From: Paenalicyclobacillus mengziensis
Lineage (GTDB): Bacteria; Bacillota; Bacilli; Alicyclobacillales; Alicyclobacillaceae
Direction: 5' to 3'
DNA length: 64,000 nt
Assembly: GCF_017298635.1 (NCBI RefSeq)
Contig: NZ_CP071182.1
Location: forward strand, 1,488,001-1,552,000
This document shows, one piece after another, positions 8,783-17,740 of the stretch. The notes under the pieces were generated by a model. It did not search any database. It saw only the letters and a program-made list of their open reading frames with translations, and was not told the DNA's origin. Position 1 is the stretch's first letter. The number at the start of each line of letters is the position of its first letter. Both the position numbers and the translations under genes were made by a program.

Positions 8783-9853
8783 CTACCGTGGCCAATCAAT
8801 GGAGAAGGTCGTTCCGCTCCCTGGGTTACTTTCGATGCCAATCTTTCCGTTTGAACGTTCTACCAACCGCTTCACAATTGCTAGTCCCAGACCACTTCCT
8901 CCTCGATTGCGGTCTCTGGACTTATCCACACGGTAGAAGCGTTCAAAGATATTATCGAGTTCATGTTCTGGTATCCCGATACCCGTATCGGTGATGTGAA
9001 CATAGCTGCGGTTCTGTATTGAACCGACATTTACATGGACAGCACCACCTGTAGAGGTGTATTTTACGGCATTGTCCAGCAGGTTCCAAACGATCTGAGA
9101 TAGATCATGATGGTGGATGATAACGGGAAGGGGTTCTATCGGGGCGTCAAAAGAAAGTGTAATTCCGGAATTCTCGCATCGGGGGACAAACATTTGAACG
9201 ACTTGCTCTGCAACTTCCCTTAGATCCGTGTGTTCGGACACAACAAGAGGAATCTGGTCTGCCTCGTACAAGCTCTCTACGGATTTGACCAGTGATTCGA
9301 AACGCTCGACTTCTTCGATACAACTGCGAAGCCGATCAGGGTTTGGTTCCCATATGCCGTCGATGAATGCCTCGATGTGAGACTTGAGCGTCATCAGTGG
9401 TGTGCGAAGTTCATGTGCGACATCTTGCATCAAATTCTTGCGAAACGCTTCCTGCTTCTCCAACTCCTTGGACAGGTAGTTTAGCGCTTCGGCCATTGAG
9501 GACAATTCGTCTTTGCCCTTAACAGGGACGGATTCTTCCAAATTCCCTCTGGCAATGCTCACAGCCTTTTGTCTCATCCATAGTATCCTCTCGGTGAAAG
9601 CCCTAGAAATTAACGTCACGATTAGGCCAACGAAGAGGATGAATCCCGGCAGTGTCCATATAAGGCTTTGTGTAAGAGCTTCATCGAAGCGAGTTTGCAA
9701 GGCTTGAGAAACGTTGGGAGGCAGAGCCTTTACCGCCTCGCAGGCGAGGCCAAAACACTGGTGCATTTCGAGGCGGAGAACAAGGGCGAGAATCAGTATC
9801 AACGTCGTGACAGTCAAGAGTAGGGTCAGCGTCAGTTTCGTTCGAATGCTCAA
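8783..9853 (-). CDS. Sensor histidine kinase (BaeS/ResE-like)
   Basis: A 356-residue membrane kinase. Two membrane helices (residues about 8-27 and 62-83) flank a very short outside loop with the Cys-containing segment HQCFGLACE. A HAMP domain follows, then the HisKA domain with phosphate acceptor His147 in AHELRTPL, and a HATPase domain with N-box NLLDNAVKYT, G1 TDTGIGIP, F-box FERFYRV and G2 GGSGLGLAIV. It overlaps the response regulator gene by 4 bases (ATGA), so the two form a pair. The short periplasmic loop suggests sensing at or in the membrane. Neighbouring TlpA and CcdA genes suggest thiol or copper stress, but the signal is not visible. Confidence 0.9.
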   Translation of the reverse strand: MSIRTKLTLTLLLTVTTLILILALVLRLEMHQCFGLACEAVKALPPNVSQALQTRFDEALTQSLIWTLPGFILFVGLIVTLISRAFTERILWMRQKAVSIARGNLEESVPVKGKDELSSMAEALNYLSKELEKQEAFRKNLMQDVAHELRTPLMTLKSHIEAFIDGIWEPNPDRLRSCIEEVERFESLVKSVESLYEADQIPLVVSEHTDLREVAEQVVQMFVPRCENSGITLSFDAPIEPLPVIIHHHDLSQIVWNLLDNAVKYTSTGGAVHVNVGSIQNRSYVHITDTGIGIPEHELDNIFERFYRVDKSRDRNRGGSGLGLAIVKRLVERSNGKIGIESNPGSGTTFSIDWPR

Positions 9854-10548
9854 GATTCCATTCCTCCAAAACGATAACCGATACCATATACCGTCTGAAC
9901 GTATACCGGTTCTTTGGGGTTGTCTTCAATTTTTGAGCGGAGATTTTTGATGTGAGCGTCTACCGCACGAGAACCACCTCGAAAGTCCATCCCGAAAGCA
10001 GTTTCAATGAGTTCTTCCCGCTTAAATACCCTGCCTGGGTATCGGCACAATGTTGTCAGCACCCTATATTCCATGAATGTCAAAGAGGCGTCAACGCCGC
10101 TCTTCAAGACACATTGTTTATCGTTATCGATGACGAGATCGCCACTGTGGTAGACGAGGCGACTCGCCAACGTCTCATGTTCGTGTGAACGCCGTAAAAT
10201 AGCGCCGACTCGTGCAACCACTTCCTTTGGGCTGCACGGCTTCGTCACGTAATCGTCCGCACCCAAGTGAAGTCCGTCTATGCGATCCTGTTCTGCATGC
10301 TTGGCAGTCAGCATAAGAATGGGAACGGATGAGGTACGCCGAAGGCGCATGCATACGTCCTCGCCGGACACGTCAGGTAGCATTAGGTCCAAAATAACAA
10401 GAGAGGGTCTATTGGCTTCAAATAAGCGTAAAGCGTCACGACCGGTGAAAGCGCAGATGACGCTGTATCCTGCTTTTTGGAGATAGCCTGACATCACGTC
10501 TACGATTTTGGGCTCGTCATCGGCTACTAAGATGGTATAAGTTTTCAT
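9850..10548 (-). CDS. OmpR-family response regulator
   Basis: The 232-residue protein has a receiver domain (acidic VADDEP, phosphorylated Asp54 in LVILDLMLPD, Lys of VTKPCSPKE) and a C-terminal winged helix (PGRVFKREELIETAFG, RAVDAHIKNLRSKI, VQTVYGIGYRF). The ATG at 10548 is preferred over the upstream frame because AGGTGTGACTAAA precedes it and the receiver begins at once (MKTYTILVAD). It is followed by its kinase with a 4-base overlap. It may control the ccdA/tlpA genes around it; the TlpA lipoprotein gene lies just upstream on the same strand. Confidence 0.92.
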   Translation of the reverse strand: MKTYTILVADDEPKIVDVMSGYLQKAGYSVICAFTGRDALRLFEANRPSLVILDLMLPDVSGEDVCMRLRRTSSVPILMLTAKHAEQDRIDGLHLGADDYVTKPCSPKEVVARVGAILRRSHEHETLASRLVYHSGDLVIDNDKQCVLKSGVDASLTFMEYRVLTTLCRYPGRVFKREELIETAFGMDFRGGSRAVDAHIKNLRSKIEDNPKEPVYVQTVYGIGYRFGGMES

Positions 10549-10626
10549 TTTAGTCACACCTAGAGATATTTGGCGGTGATTCGACGCTTCCAGCTTCGAT
10601 ACCATGGTTTGATTCACTGCATCTCT

Positions 10627-11202
10627 TTAATTGGGTTTAGTCCCGTTCATCGCTTCATTGATGAGCTGTTGCATTTGGTTCTTTGTGAGTATTCCGATGT
10701 GAACATTCACGATTGTGCCGTTTGGAGCGACAATGAACGTTGTCGGATACCCAATAACCTGATAGTCATGTGAGAATGCACCTTTGGTATCTAACAGCAC
10801 AGGATAAGAGATTCCGTATTTGTGAACGAAGCTCTTTGCGTCGGTTACAGAATCGTCACTCGTCATGTTTATGCCAACGAACTCAACCTTGCCGGTGTAT
10901 TTTTTGGACATAGCAACTAAATCAGGCGTTTCTTGTTGACATGGATAGCACCAGGATGCCCAAGCATTTATCACCAAAATTTTATTTCCTAAGAGCTGGT
11001 TGAGGCTGACAGTGGATTTTTGGTCCAGTGTTGGCAATGAGAACTTTGGGGCCGTCTTGCCGACCAAGGGACTCTTTGGAACTGGTTGCCCAGCGGCGAT
11101 ATTGATGGTTTGTTCAGAGGATTGAGCGCTAGTTGTTGAAACTGTCCCGCATCCAGCAAGAAGCAATAAAATGGCTACAATTGGAAAGACAAGTTTCTTC
11201 AC
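10627..11202 (-). CDS. TlpA/ResA-like thioredoxin lipoprotein
   Basis: A 191-residue lipoprotein: signal helix and lipobox LLAGC with lipidated Cys18, then a thioredoxin domain with active site WCYPC (Cys85, Cys88) and cis-Pro in GYPTTFIV. It would act as a thiol reductase on the outer membrane face. It ends 78 bases before the response regulator start and may share its transcript. Compared with the paralogue at 7114, it is lipid-anchored rather than helix-anchored, so the two may serve different partners. Confidence 0.88.
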   Translation of the reverse strand: MKKLVFPIVAILLLLAGCGTVSTTSAQSSEQTINIAAGQPVPKSPLVGKTAPKFSLPTLDQKSTVSLNQLLGNKILVINAWASWCYPCQQETPDLVAMSKKYTGKVEFVGINMTSDDSVTDAKSFVHKYGISYPVLLDTKGAFSHDYQVIGYPTTFIVAPNGTIVNVHIGILTKNQMQQLINEAMNGTKPN

Positions 11203-11580
11203 GAATCTCCCATTCCTTTCATTCTATGACTCATAGCATAAGCTTCACAATCCGTTGATTCAAGCTAAAACAGACTGTGTAGGATCGACGAGGTTGTGCT
11301 GAATCCTCCGCAGGAAACTCTGTGGAAAAGAGGCGTGCATCGCCCACTAAACCGCCTTGGCAATTTTGTAAATAACTTCCGATCTTTGTTTTCAAAAGGA
11401 AAATGTTGTGAACGAATTCTGGATCATGACAAAACTATCGAATCATTGATTCAAATCAGCATGGGTTCACGGTGGTCCTCCCAACTAACGTGTTTTCGAT
11501 TATACATGGTGCAGAGATAGGGATAAACGACTCTCAAACACGGAGAGGAATTGTTGTGAGCGATTTTGGTAGTTGTGGGG
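11203..11580. other. Intergenic stretch
   Basis: About 380 bases between the TlpA lipoprotein start and the pspA terminator. A plus-strand 74-codon frame (11296-11520) has no ribosome site and a low-complexity translation, so I reject it. The stretch should hold the promoter of the lipoprotein gene. Confidence 0.4.
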
Positions 11581-11611
11581 AAAAGAGAAGGGAGAGGGTT
11601 GGTCCCTTCTC
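11581..11611 (-). terminator. Intrinsic terminator of the first pspA
   Basis: On the minus strand GAGAAGGGA pairs with TCCCTTCTC around a 9-nt loop, followed by TTTT. It lies 14 bases past the pspA stop. Confidence 0.75.
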
Positions 11612-11624
11612 CCTTCAAAACCCG

Positions 11625-12302
11625 TCATTTTGATTCAGAGTTAATTTCCGCCTTTAACTTGTCCAATGCATCTTCAACTTCGTTGGAACTCTGAGCCTTT
11701 TTGAGTTTATCAAATTCATAATCTAACCCAGAAGTCATACCCACATATGCCGCTTTGGCTTCGGCTTCACGTCGTTCCACTTTCTCTTCCATGCGATCAA
11801 ACTTGGACAACGGATCGACCAGGCTAACGCCTGCAATGGCATCGGCGGCGCCCTTTTGCGCAACGGCACGTCGGTTACGACGTATCAAATCATCTCGCTT
11901 CTCTCTAGCCTCTTCGAGCTTTTCTTCCAGCAACTGCAGTTGCTCCTTCAACTGCTCAGATGTGTCCTTGGCTTCAGCAAGTTCTCCTTGTAGCTTGGAC
12001 AACCGGTTCTTCTCATGAGTTTCTCGTTCCAACGCTTGTCGGGCCAAGGTCTCCTCGCTTTGTTGTAGGGCGAGTTTTGCCTTTTCGTGCCAATCATCAA
12101 TGGCAGCTTGACAATGCTTAATCTGGTCAACCAACTGTATTCGATCTGCTTCGAATCGGCTAACCTCAACCTTGAATTGACGCAACTGTTCAGTTGCGTC
12201 CTCGATATATAAATTGAGACTTTTCTCTGGATCCTCGGCCTTACTGATTAAATCATTGATATTTGCACGAACAAGGTCTTTCAAACGACTCAATAACGGC
12301 AT
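11625..12302 (-). CDS. pspA: PspA/IM30-family membrane-stress protein, copy 1
   Basis: A 225-residue protein, almost wholly coiled coil, opening with the family signature MPLLSRLKDLVRANINDLIS followed by EDPEKSLNLYIEDA. PspA proteins polymerise on stressed membranes and maintain their integrity. It is encoded 84 bases after the CPxxHL-motif protein, with the same gene order as the second copy at 24200. Start at 12302 gives the canonical N-terminus; the frame extends 13 codons further up without family match. The DALDKLKAEI tail is shared with copy 2, so the two are paralogues from a module duplication. Confidence 0.92.
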   Translation of the reverse strand: MPLLSRLKDLVRANINDLISKAEDPEKSLNLYIEDATEQLRQFKVEVSRFEADRIQLVDQIKHCQAAIDDWHEKAKLALQQSEETLARQALERETHEKNRLSKLQGELAEAKDTSEQLKEQLQLLEEKLEEAREKRDDLIRRNRRAVAQKGAADAIAGVSLVDPLSKFDRMEEKVERREAEAKAAYVGMTSGLDYEFDKLKKAQSSNEVEDALDKLKAEINSESK

Positions 12303-12386
12303 CGTTGGACAGTCCCTTCTTGAATAGGTGATGGCCTCCAACTTCAGTGTACGACCGAAATGTGTAGAACTCGTGAAGAAAATCGG

Positions 12387-13457
12387 CTAGTCTTCGTCTG
12401 CGCAATACTGACGTGATGAAGCAGGTGCAAATGAAGCCTTTGTAATAAATTCGCCGGGTTCGCCATCTTCGCCGTAGTCCCATACAAAGACATGTCCGGT
12501 CGGGACGCTATGACCGATAACCTGGATCGGGTCAGAAATTACTTTGTAGACAGGTTGAAATGGACAGCAGGCCCAGTACCCGTCCTCCCGGACTTTATGT
12601 TCATGCAACAGATCTTCCACCGTATTCTCGTATTCTCGCTCTATCTGTGTAATTCGATGAAGTCCCCAGAGTTCAGCGAGATCCCGTTCCGCCTTCCACC
12701 ATTCTCCAGACCTCCGAATCTCTCGTTTGGCGATGTCTGAAGTGATGCGCCACACATCGTCTTGGTCGAGTTTGCATTGACGCTGTACAGACGGATGTGC
12801 AAGACAGTCCGGATAAGCCAAGCCCTGTGCAACCAACAAATACGCCGAAAGGGTCGCCCAGTATTGCTCTTCGGCTTCTTCATGGCTTTCTTCCGCAACA
12901 TGTTCGCCTCGTGTAATGGAACCCACAATGGCATCACCGATTTGACGTCTGGTTCTGGCCTCCTCATACATGAGCAGAGCATTTTTGTTCTTCTCCGGAT
13001 CTAATCGTACGTTGTCCAGTTGTGGAGACAACAATCGTTCCACCTCGTCCGCAGCACGTCGCATGCCGGCTAGGTGGCTCACTGGACAGGCACGATGGGA
13101 CTCAATCTTTCTTCCTAGCCGTACAGGCAAGGGCGTGTTTGCACTACGTTCCGATATGCCTTCCTTGCGGGCTGATATCATCAGATCTGGTAGCATACTG
13201 TACCATTCTTCGGCCTGTTCATGAGTCACAATGGGGACGGGCAGGTCCTCATACGCATTCTGGAGCAAGGCATCAGCCATTGTTTGCAGCACCTTAGCTG
13301 CCATCACGAATGCACGTACTCGGGGCTTGTCACTGGCTGCAAGTTCGACCTCAATCTCGTAAACCTGTTCACCCAGCCGACGATATCCGGCCAAATGTTC
13401 TGGGGGACACCTTCGCTCCCCGGAAAAGGCTGCGTGAATACGCTCCATAATTCCCAT
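12387..13457 (-). CDS. PspA-linked protein with two CPxxHLxGxRR motifs, copy 1
   Basis: A 356-residue soluble protein with no signal or membrane segment. I do not recognise a named family. It carries two similar motifs, CPPEHLAGYRR (Cys17) and CPVSHLAGMRR (Cys124), each leading a predicted helical bundle, so it looks like an internal duplication. The C-terminal third is rich in aromatics (WACCPFQPVYKV, FVWDYGEDGEP). The paralogue at 24938 keeps both motifs, the order and the length. Both precede a pspA on the same strand, suggesting a partner or regulator of PspA. Cys and His in each motif could bind metal or a redox group, which is inference. Start: ATG at 13457 after GAGGTGATGTAA. Confidence 0.75.
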   Translation of the reverse strand: MGIMERIHAAFSGERRCPPEHLAGYRRLGEQVYEIEVELAASDKPRVRAFVMAAKVLQTMADALLQNAYEDLPVPIVTHEQAEEWYSMLPDLMISARKEGISERSANTPLPVRLGRKIESHRACPVSHLAGMRRAADEVERLLSPQLDNVRLDPEKNKNALLMYEEARTRRQIGDAIVGSITRGEHVAEESHEEAEEQYWATLSAYLLVAQGLAYPDCLAHPSVQRQCKLDQDDVWRITSDIAKREIRRSGEWWKAERDLAELWGLHRITQIEREYENTVEDLLHEHKVREDGYWACCPFQPVYKVISDPIQVIGHSVPTGHVFVWDYGEDGEPGEFITKASFAPASSRQYCADED

Positions 13458-13786
13458 TTACATCACCTCGGCTTCACATTTTTGGTACAGACGCTATGAT
13501 CGTGTGTTCGTTGTTGAGTAAAACATTCCTTATTCTTACATCGTACTACACTTTCGCCAAAGCCGATATGCGGCAGCGTTGTCTAAGTTTGTGACTCCGG
13601 CGTATTGCCATAATCCCGTCGCTGCGTAGTGGGGCCAGCATGTGGATCCCCAAAAGAAACACTGAGGACATACTACAGGAACACTATGACTTCATGGTCG
13701 TGAGGAGATATGATATAGACTAAGATTCTGGACTATATTTTGTGTTGGATACTAGGAGTATAACGCTACCCATAACAGCCTCTGGG
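13458..13786. other. Intergenic stretch
   Basis: About 330 bases between the copy 1 CPxxHL gene and the large multicopper oxidase. It should carry the promoter of the former. A 27-codon frame near 13640 (MWIPKRNTED...) lacks support. Nothing else seen. Confidence 0.4.
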
Positions 13787-15259
13787 TCACATCCACTTGT
13801 CCACGTGTGGGATTGGATAATCGGCGTATTCGACAACCGTAGCTAGGCCATCTCTCATATGTTGCAGGTTGTGGCAATGAAAGAACCAGTTTCCGGGGTT
13901 ATTCGCCAATAAGTCAATCGTACAGCGTTCCATCGGCCGTAAGTTGATAACATCTTTGACCAGTGGGCGTGATAAAACCCTTCCATTGAAGCTGGTGATT
14001 TCGAAAGAATGTCCGTGTAAATGCATGGGATGTTCCATCATACTCATGTTGCGCATTTCGATTCGTACCCGGTCACCCCGTTGGATCCGGAGAGGGGCCG
14101 TGTTGGGATATGACTGGCCGTTGATGGTCCAGTTCGCCCCCATCATCATTCCACCGCTCAGAGTTAATGCAAAGTTTTGATTGACTTTCCCGAGCTTACC
14201 TTGCCCTGAAGAGGTGCTGCTGTAGGACCACGAGTTCCCTGATGTGGGCAGTGTGGTGACCGCCCCATCTGTTACGAATGGAATCACGACTCCTTCTTGC
14301 CCGCCCATTTTCGACCGCAGATACCACTTCCCAGTTTGTGGAGGTGTCACTACAATGTCGTAGCGCTCGGCTGGGGCAATATACAAGTCACTCACCGGCA
14401 CAGGGCTGCTTAGTGGATTGCCATCGGTATGCGTCACCAGAAAACTACCGCCCATCGTAAACCAATACGACTCCGTACCGCTGGCGTTGATCAAACGAAG
14501 ACGCACTTTTTCTCCTGGTCGAATCACCATGGGTTTTAGTGCAGTCGAAAGGTCCCCGTTTATGATGTGAATTAACCCTTGACTGGAGGACGTCATGTTG
14601 CGACCGCCTGTCATCATTTGACCCATACCACCAGAACTTTGCATCCCGTAGTCGATGCCTGACTGATAGCCCCAAGTCGAAAAAACCAGCGTAGCTTCTC
14701 GACTCACAGGGTAAGATTCATTTTGATTCACTGGGTCGATGATGAGTGCTCCAAACAATCCGTTTGGGATCTGGTCCATTTCGAATACGTGCGAGTGATA
14801 CCATCTTGTCCCAGATGGGCCGGCAACGAATTCGTAAATGAATGAGCCCCCTGGTTGTATGGGGTCACGTGAAATGCCGGGTACGCCGTCCATCGGTGAC
14901 GGCACATTGACACCATGCCAGTGTAATGTGGTAGGTTGGCCAAGGTGATTGTTGACCGTGATCCGAACCTTGTCTCCTTCACGGACACGAATCGTAGGGC
15001 CGGGGAATTGGCTGTTTATTAGATATCCATCGAAGCTACTGCCGTTGCTAAGGGAGACGTTCCCCCTTGATATATTAAACAAAAAGGTTTTTACGCTGCC
15101 GTTCCATTGGACAGTAGGGTGTTCTGGAATCGCCATGGGAGCGGATATGTCAGGTAAAAAATTTCGAATGAACGGATAACCACCAATACCAATCAATGCA
15201 ACTCCGCCAAGAGCCATCAGGAACTCTCGCCGAGTCATGAGTCTATCGCCGTTTGCCAC
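13787..15259 (-). CDS. Tat-exported three-domain multicopper oxidase
   Basis: A 490-residue oxidase with an N-terminal twin-arginine signal (TRREFLMALGGVALIGIGG), so it is exported folded with its copper. The four copper motifs are HWHG (in LHWHGVNVP), HSH (in WYHSHVFEMD), HPMHLHGH and HCHNLQHMRDGL. It oxidises a substrate, perhaps Cu(I) or Fe(II), and reduces O2. A Met-rich loop (GGMGQMMTGGRNM) sits in the second domain. Start is set at GTG 15259 because GCGAGGTGACAAT precedes it; ATG 15238 and GTG 15274 are alternatives. Its neighbours are blue copper protein and SHOCT genes, so it belongs to the extracytoplasmic copper set. Confidence 0.9.
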   Translation of the reverse strand: MANGDRLMTRREFLMALGGVALIGIGGYPFIRNFLPDISAPMAIPEHPTVQWNGSVKTFLFNISRGNVSLSNGSSFDGYLINSQFPGPTIRVREGDKVRITVNNHLGQPTTLHWHGVNVPSPMDGVPGISRDPIQPGGSFIYEFVAGPSGTRWYHSHVFEMDQIPNGLFGALIIDPVNQNESYPVSREATLVFSTWGYQSGIDYGMQSSGGMGQMMTGGRNMTSSSQGLIHIINGDLSTALKPMVIRPGEKVRLRLINASGTESYWFTMGGSFLVTHTDGNPLSSPVPVSDLYIAPAERYDIVVTPPQTGKWYLRSKMGGQEGVVIPFVTDGAVTTLPTSGNSWSYSSTSSGQGKLGKVNQNFALTLSGGMMMGANWTINGQSYPNTAPLRIQRGDRVRIEMRNMSMMEHPMHLHGHSFEITSFNGRVLSRPLVKDVINLRPMERCTIDLLANNPGNWFFHCHNLQHMRDGLATVVEYADYPIPHVDKWM

Positions 15260-15333
15260 ATTGTCACCTCGCACGGATTAGTATGTGATGTTTGCGCTAC
15301 ACTATGAACAGAAGACAGGGGGTACGAATCTGA

Positions 15334-15582
15334 ATGATGAATGGTAATGGTATGATGGGATTCGGGGCCATGAGCATATATTGGATTTTTCGGACACTAC
15401 TCGTCATGGCGGGAGTCCTCCTCGTCGTTTGGGTGATCTTTCGAGTGATACGAAGAGCAGGTTCTCGGCATCATGACGTATCTTCTACGGATCCCGCAGT
15501 TCGGCTGCTCAGAGAACGTTACGCCCGTGGAGAAATAGATCAGGAGGAGTATATGCGGCGTCTGGAAAACCTAACGGATTAG
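15334..15582 (+). CDS. SHOCT-domain mini-protein 1
   Basis: This 82-residue protein has one membrane helix (residues 14-38) and a C-terminal SHOCT motif (LLRERYARGEIDQEEYMRRL). SHOCT is a short C-terminal helical motif thought to aid oligomerisation. The N-terminus is Met/Gly rich (MMNGNGMMGFGAM). It is the only plus-strand gene in this part of the island, divergent from the multicopper oxidase. ATG at 15334 follows GGGGGTACGAATCTGA. Confidence 0.8.
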   Translation: MMNGNGMMGFGAMSIYWIFRTLLVMAGVLLVVWVIFRVIRRAGSRHHDVSSTDPAVRLLRERYARGEIDQEEYMRRLENLTD

Positions 15583-15628
15583 AGGTCTCCATACTCCTCC
15601 GTAAGAATTGTATGTTTAGGACAGAGAT

Positions 15629-15868
15629 TCACAAGTTGTCTCTAATGTGTTTGTACTCTTCCTTGGTGATTTCACCCTGTGCGTATCGCTTCGCCGCAAT
15701 CTCTTTTGCGTCCGGTTTATTACGTATCGTGTCGTTTCTGTTCGAGAAAGACCGTACTAGGTAGACGATAACGGAAATGACTGCTACCAGAATGACCAGT
15801 TGAAACACCCATCCTAGAATTCCCATCCCATACCCAGTTCCATACCCGAATCCACCAAAACCCATCAT
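15629..15868 (-). CDS. SHOCT-domain mini-protein 2
   Basis: A 79-residue protein with a Gly/Tyr/Phe-rich start (MMGFGGFGYGTGYGMG), a single helix (residues 17-38) and the SHOCT motif AAKRYAQGEITKEEYKHI. It lies 28 bases after the blue copper protein on the same strand, so they likely share a transcript. GGAGGGATTACT precedes the ATG. It faces mini-protein 1 tail to tail. Confidence 0.8.
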   Translation of the reverse strand: MMGFGGFGYGTGYGMGILGWVFQLVILVAVISVIVYLVRSFSNRNDTIRNKPDAKEIAAKRYAQGEITKEEYKHIRDNL

Positions 15869-15896
15869 AGTAATCCCTCCGATTCAAGAACCTTCA

Positions 15897-16700
15897 TCAT
15901 CCGATGATAATTTTTCCGTACATTCCTTTAGCAGCGTGGCCGGGATATTGGCAAAGGTAGTAGAACGTTCCGGACTGTGAGGCTGTAAAGCTGGTCGTTG
16001 CCATTGAGACATTGTTGCCGTCAGCTTCAGGAATCGGTGCAACCACCGAGCCAGGGTAGATGCCACCTTGCATCATCGACATATATCCGTATGGCGGTCC
16101 CGCCGTTGAAACTTCAATGCCGTGCGCCATGTCGCTGTCCTCGTTGACCAATTCAAACGTAACATTTGCACCTTTTGAAACATGTAAAGTCGGATTGACG
16201 AGTCCTCCAATGACAAATTTCTCAGCGGGGCCAGTTTTGTTGTCACTCATCGCTCCTCCAAACACGACAATACGAACAGAATCCCCAGTGTACGTAATGG
16301 AGTTGTTGGCTTTATCTACAGTTGCATGGGCCAGTGATGATTCCATATCATGATTTGCTTGACTCATCGTAAGCTCGGTGCCCTGTCTGGAGAATCCGCC
16401 TCCCATCATTGAGCCCATCGCACCTGACAAAGCTCCCGACTCCGTACTTGCGCTTCCCCCACCATATTGACCCATCATACCGGGTGACCCTGCTACGTTA
16501 CTGTTATATCCGGTACCTGGCACTGCGCTGGAGTATCCGCCCATCATGCCGGCAAACTCAACGTTAGTTGGTGTGGAGGAAGTGTTTGCAGATGGAGCCG
16601 TGGGCAAAGATGCAGCAAAGCTTTTGTGTGCGTTCAAACCAAGCCCCACAGCACTGATACCAATGAGCAGAGTGGGAATAAGAACTGCATAGCGTTTCAT
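15897..16700 (-). CDS. Rusticyanin/sulfocyanin-like blue copper protein
   Basis: A 267-residue exported cupredoxin. A signal peptide (residues 1-30) is followed by a Met/Gly-rich linker (MMGGYSSAVPGTGYN, GSPGMMGQYGGGS) of about 70 residues and then the copper domain. Type 1 copper ligands are readable: His in DMAHGIEV, then Cys, His and Met in YYLCQYPGHAAKGMYG. Rusticyanin and sulfocyanin carry electrons at high potential in acidophilic iron or sulfur oxidisers; here the copper-island setting also allows a copper-storage role. ATG at 16700 follows GGAGGGATTTTG. A 12-mer CTTTCTTTACAA lies 46 bases upstream and recurs before two other genes here. Confidence 0.85.
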   Translation of the reverse strand: MKRYAVLIPTLLIGISAVGLGLNAHKSFAASLPTAPSANTSSTPTNVEFAGMMGGYSSAVPGTGYNSNVAGSPGMMGQYGGGSASTESGALSGAMGSMMGGGFSRQGTELTMSQANHDMESSLAHATVDKANNSITYTGDSVRIVVFGGAMSDNKTGPAEKFVIGGLVNPTLHVSKGANVTFELVNEDSDMAHGIEVSTAGPPYGYMSMMQGGIYPGSVVAPIPEADGNNVSMATTSFTASQSGTFYYLCQYPGHAAKGMYGKIIIG

Positions 16701-16745
16701 CAAAATCCCTCCCGTTTTTTGCTACGTGTTGATCGTAACTGCCTT

Positions 16746-16757
16746 TTGTAAAGAAAG
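16746..16757 (-). promoter_or_regulatory. Shared 12-mer upstream motif, site 1
   Basis: CTTTCTTTACAA on the minus strand, 46 bases before the blue copper protein start. The same 12-mer lies before the second CPxxHL gene, and a one-mismatch copy before the zinc-ribbon gene at 28328. Possible response-regulator site or -35 region. Confidence 0.35.
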
Positions 16758-16858
16758 TGTGTAGACTCTTTGAGCAGACAGTGACAACAGGGGGACGTCG
16801 TTCATTGAAGTTGCTGCGAGGTGCTGGTTCTACGCATGAGGGAACTGAACAAATTGAT

Positions 16859-17623
16859 TTACATGGCATGCTTGATACCCTTCTTCACCAGTACCCAGTT
16901 GGCGGGGTAACTCGTTGCAAATCCAATCATCATGGCAATTTGCATCATAAACCAGTACAGAGGATTGTTTGGCTCTGGCACGTGGACGAAGAAGAGATGA
17001 ACCAATGCCATCCATCCAAACATACCGATTTCATACGCAATCAGAGACCATGTGTCTGCCTTGATGGCGTTTTTAAGCCCCTGGCCGAGAGACTCCAGAT
17101 TCGTAAATCCCATGCCAAAATACTGAAAGGCAATACCAAACAGATAGGCGAGGACAAACTCGACAATGTAATCGGCGAAAAGGGACGAGCCGGCGACCAT
17201 CAGCCCGAGGCCAAAGACCAGTGGCCCACCGATAGCATCACCCAGTGAACATCCTCCACCGCAGTGTGTCGAAGATACAAAGACGCTCTGCCAAAAAGGC
17301 TTGTTTCCGTGGTGTATGCCATGCGCCCCATGTTGATGATGATGTTCGTGTTCGCCTTGATGCCTGCTGGTGTGACTATCGTGATGCATCTGGGCATGGC
17401 CCATAGCCTGATGAGCATGGTGCATCATGGGGACATTGCGTCCAAGTTTGAAGTAGGCGTAGAGGCCGATGGCGCCCATGTAGAGTGTAGTGAGTGGCCA
17501 AACCAATTTCATGATGGGCATCGAAACATTTTGTCGTGGAACGTCTATGACGACGATGAGAAATGAAATTGCAGACAAACCTAACCAGATGTATGCGAAG
17601 ACCTCTAACCAGGTGGGAACCAT
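16859..17623 (-). CDS. DUF4396-type His-rich membrane protein
   Basis: The 254 residues contain about six hydrophobic segments. Between the second and third is a His/Met-rich loop (MMHHAHQAMGHAQMHHD to HHHQHGAHGIHHGN, residues about 68-110) that could bind Cu or Zn. It is followed by STHCGGGCSLGD, a paired-cysteine motif at the mouth of the next helix. The layout matches the DUF4396 family as I recall it, often near copper-handling genes. It may be a metal chelator or transporter; no transport is proven. ATG at 17623 follows GAGGTGATTTGA. It lies between the blue copper protein and the copper-pump operon. Confidence 0.7.
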   Translation of the reverse strand: MVPTWLEVFAYIWLGLSAISFLIVVIDVPRQNVSMPIMKLVWPLTTLYMGAIGLYAYFKLGRNVPMMHHAHQAMGHAQMHHDSHTSRHQGEHEHHHQHGAHGIHHGNKPFWQSVFVSSTHCGGGCSLGDAIGGPLVFGLGLMVAGSSLFADYIVEFVLAYLFGIAFQYFGMGFTNLESLGQGLKNAIKADTWSLIAYEIGMFGWMALVHLFFVHVPEPNNPLYWFMMQIAMMIGFATSYPANWVLVKKGIKHAM

Positions 17624-17682
17624 TCAAATCACCTCAAAGCTATATATTTTCCTTGGGTCACTCCCTTATCCGCTAGAATGAA

Positions 17683-17717
17683 ATTCCCCGCCTCGCTTCA
17701 AGAACGAGACGGGGAAT
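17683..17717 (-). terminator. Terminator of csoR-copA-copZ
   Basis: ATTCCCCGTCTCG pairs with CGAGGCGGGGAAT (one mismatch) on the minus strand, 24 bases past the copZ stop, with TTTCATT following. It ends the copper operon. Confidence 0.65.
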
Positions 17718-17740
17718 CGTTTCAACGGTGTTCCTGAAGC

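Noticed and set aside
11296-11520. 74-codon plus-strand frame
   Set aside because: No ribosome site, no protein-like pattern, lies in the promoter region of a divergent gene.
17320-17440. Repeat-like CAT/ATG-rich tract
   Set aside because: It encodes the His/Met-rich loop of the DUF4396-type protein.
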